Source of the DNA: Thioalkalivibrio nitratireducens
Lineage (GTDB): Bacteria > Pseudomonadota > Gammaproteobacteria > Ectothiorhodospirales > Ectothiorhodospiraceae
Direction: 5' to 3'
DNA: 6,411 bases
Assembly (NCBI GenBank): GCA_011390385.1
Contig: JAABSN010000192.1
Span: 1 to 6,411 of the forward strand
Translations under genes and position numbers: made by a program
In this document: positions 5,277-6,411 of the stretch, piece after piece
How positions within the stretch are numbered: position 1 is the stretch's first letter
Layout of the letters: each line of letters begins with the position of its first letter
The notes under the pieces: model-generated
Database searches by the model: none
Told to the model about the DNA's origin: nothing
Seen by the model: only the letters and a program-made list of their open reading frames with translations

Positions 5277-6371
5277 TCAGGAGGGCGTGGCTGATTGCTT
5301 TAATGCAATTTTGGCTGCCTCATAGGCTAGCTCGATGTCGGCGACGTCGGAGACTTCCGGCGCCCCGCGGCGGCCGGCTTCGGCGATGATGACGGCGTGA
5401 TCAAACAAGGCGTCGCGGTGGCTGGACAGGCGGACGTTGACCGCGAGCCGCGCAATGGTGCGGAGCATCTGGATAATGACTGCGGGGTGGGTAGCCCCGG
5501 CTTGCCGGATCTGGTGGAAAGCGACGTCGATGAAGCCACGGAAGCTCGACGCTCCGCCAACCACGCGCACCACGCCGGCCTTATCGCAAAAGACCTCAGG
5601 CTGGAGTTCCCTCCGCATCAGTTCGCTGAGCGCAGCGCCCAAACGATCGATAACGGCAATGGCGGTGAAGGGGTCGTTGATGCCCGACGAAAGCGCACGC
5701 ACGGCGATTTCGATCAGGTGGCGGATCGAGAACTCCAGATCCTGGACCGGCGTGCGCTCTTCGCCGACCAGGATCGCACCTTCGATTTCGGTCGCCAAAT
5801 CCGGCTTGAGCATGTGCCCCGGATAGATATCGGCCTTTTGCGATCCGCGAATGACGAATTGACCAGCACGGAAGTCCAGGCGGACCACCGCCTTGTGCCG
5901 GCAGGCGATTTCCACGAGCCGCTCATAATTGATCGTCTGCACATAGCCTTCGCAGGACAGCCACAAAGTCGACGCGCGTTCATCGAAGTTGGCCGGCAGT
6001 ACGTCGTCCACCTTCGGCCGCTTGACGAGCGATTGACCTTCGTCCTTCGCCGGCACCAGGCGTGAAATCGAAGCCCGGAGATCTCTGTCGACACGCCGGA
6101 TTGCTGTATCGGAAATGATCGACCGCGCTAAAATGTGAATAAAGAACAGCAGCGCGAACAGGTTGATGAGCGCGAGCGCTGTGCCGAGCGTGACCGCAAT
6201 GTGCGGCACCGCGGAAAAGTCGAGTTCGCTGTTGAGGGTGCGCAGCACCAGCAAGCAATAAATGATGGTCATCAGGAAGATGCCGAACACGAGCTGTGTG
6301 CGGAGATCGCCCATGAAGTTTTGGACCAGTCGTGGTCCAAGCTGACTGGCGGCAAGCGTCAACACCACCAT
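5277..6371 (-). CDS. DUF2254 membrane protein, N-terminally truncated by an in-frame stop
   Basis: The open frame encodes 364 residues and belongs to the DUF2254 family of predicted inner-membrane proteins of unknown function. Family-like features are the opening MVVLTLAASQLGPRLVQNFMGD, a membrane helix at about 27-43 followed by VLRTL, a second helix at about 58-84 running into FFIHILARSI, the soluble-domain motif GYVQTINYERL at 142-152, and ALSSGINDPFTAIAVIDRLGAAL at 226-248. Full members normally begin well before the LTLAxSQ motif, with two more membrane helices and a linker. Here that part is cut off by TAG at 6378-6380, only two codons before the first ATG. No ribosome site precedes this ATG, so translation from it is doubtful. 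Sampled lines run about 53-67% G+C, below the roughly 70% of a sampled antiporter line, which could hint at a different origin. Family assignment is firm; whether a protein is made is not. Confidence 0.75.
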   Translation of the reverse strand: MVVLTLAASQLGPRLVQNFMGDLRTQLVFGIFLMTIIYCLLVLRTLNSELDFSAVPHIAVTLGTALALINLFALLFFIHILARSIISDTAIRRVDRDLRASISRLVPAKDEGQSLVKRPKVDDVLPANFDERASTLWLSCEGYVQTINYERLVEIACRHKAVVRLDFRAGQFVIRGSQKADIYPGHMLKPDLATEIEGAILVGEERTPVQDLEFSIRHLIEIAVRALSSGINDPFTAIAVIDRLGAALSELMRRELQPEVFCDKAGVVRVVGGASSFRGFIDVAFHQIRQAGATHPAVIIQMLRTIARLAVNVRLSSHRDALFDHAVIIAEAGRRGAPEVSDVADIELAYEAAKIALKQSATPS

Positions 6372-6411
6372 GGTGATCTATATGACGAGTGTGGCCATCG
6401 TGACCATTGAG
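6372..6411 (-). pseudogene. Upstream part of the same DUF2254 frame, beyond the nonsense codon
   Basis: Read in the same frame as the DUF2254 frame to its left, these bases encode SMVTMATLVI, stop, IT. From memory, DUF2254 proteins carry a stretch like SMITVAGVVFSITxVxLTLAxSQ here, so the homology runs straight through the TAG at 6378-6380, which takes the place of a conserved serine. A TCG to TAG change would be a single substitution. The rest of the N-terminal half lies outside the window. Alternatives are a sequencing error or a suppressed stop codon. Confidence 0.6.

Noticed and set aside
5397..6065. 222-codon plus-strand open frame
   Set aside because: It is antisense to the conserved soluble domain of the DUF2254 frame and has no recognisable features of its own.
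3577..6130. GATCGACCGCGCTA occurs at 3577-3590 and again at 6117-6130
   Set aside because: The second copy is coding sequence inside the DUF2254 frame with no paired structure. A 14-base match in 6.4 kb of GC-rich DNA is not surprising, and attachment-site hallmarks are absent.

Overview
The window is a GC-rich piece of proteobacterial chromosome holding five protein-coding regions, with no RNA gene, CRISPR array, insertion sequence or recognisable phage gene. High GC with G/C-rich third codon positions, Shine-Dalgarno-like sites before two genes and an intergenic inverted repeat built from CACGGA words fit a gammaproteobacterium. A member of the Chromatiales or Ectothiorhodospiraceae is my guess; it rests on impression and memory, not on a search.

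Layout, left to right. (1) 7-696, plus strand: a YedK/HMCES-type SRAP protein that crosslinks to abasic sites in single-stranded DNA. (2) 697-1014: a convergent intergenic stretch with an imperfect REP-like hairpin and a larger inverted repeat ending 11 bases from the next gene's stop codon. (3) 1015-3549, minus strand: an 844-residue NhaP-type Na+/H+ antiporter fused through a long helical cytosolic region to a C-terminal cyclic-nucleotide-binding domain. (4) 3550-3676: a short divergent promoter region. (5) 3677-4078, plus: a small soluble protein of unknown function. (6) 4079-4505: about 430 bases with no convincing gene but with palindromes and a weak promoter candidate. (7) 4506-5189, plus: an exported protein of unknown function. 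(8) 5190-5276: a convergent intergenic gap with a nested hairpin. (9) 5277-6411, minus: a DUF2254 membrane protein whose reading frame is broken by an in-frame TAG, with family-like sequence continuing upstream of the stop to the window edge.

The genes do not form an operon. They are arranged as convergent and divergent single units, and I see no common pathway beyond general stress and envelope physiology: DNA damage tolerance, ion and pH homeostasis, an exported protein and a membrane protein. I found no convincing new multi-gene system. The points most worth following up are the nonsense codon in the DUF2254 gene, the antiporter with an apparently intact nucleotide-binding cassette, and the regularly phased CACGGA inverted repeat.
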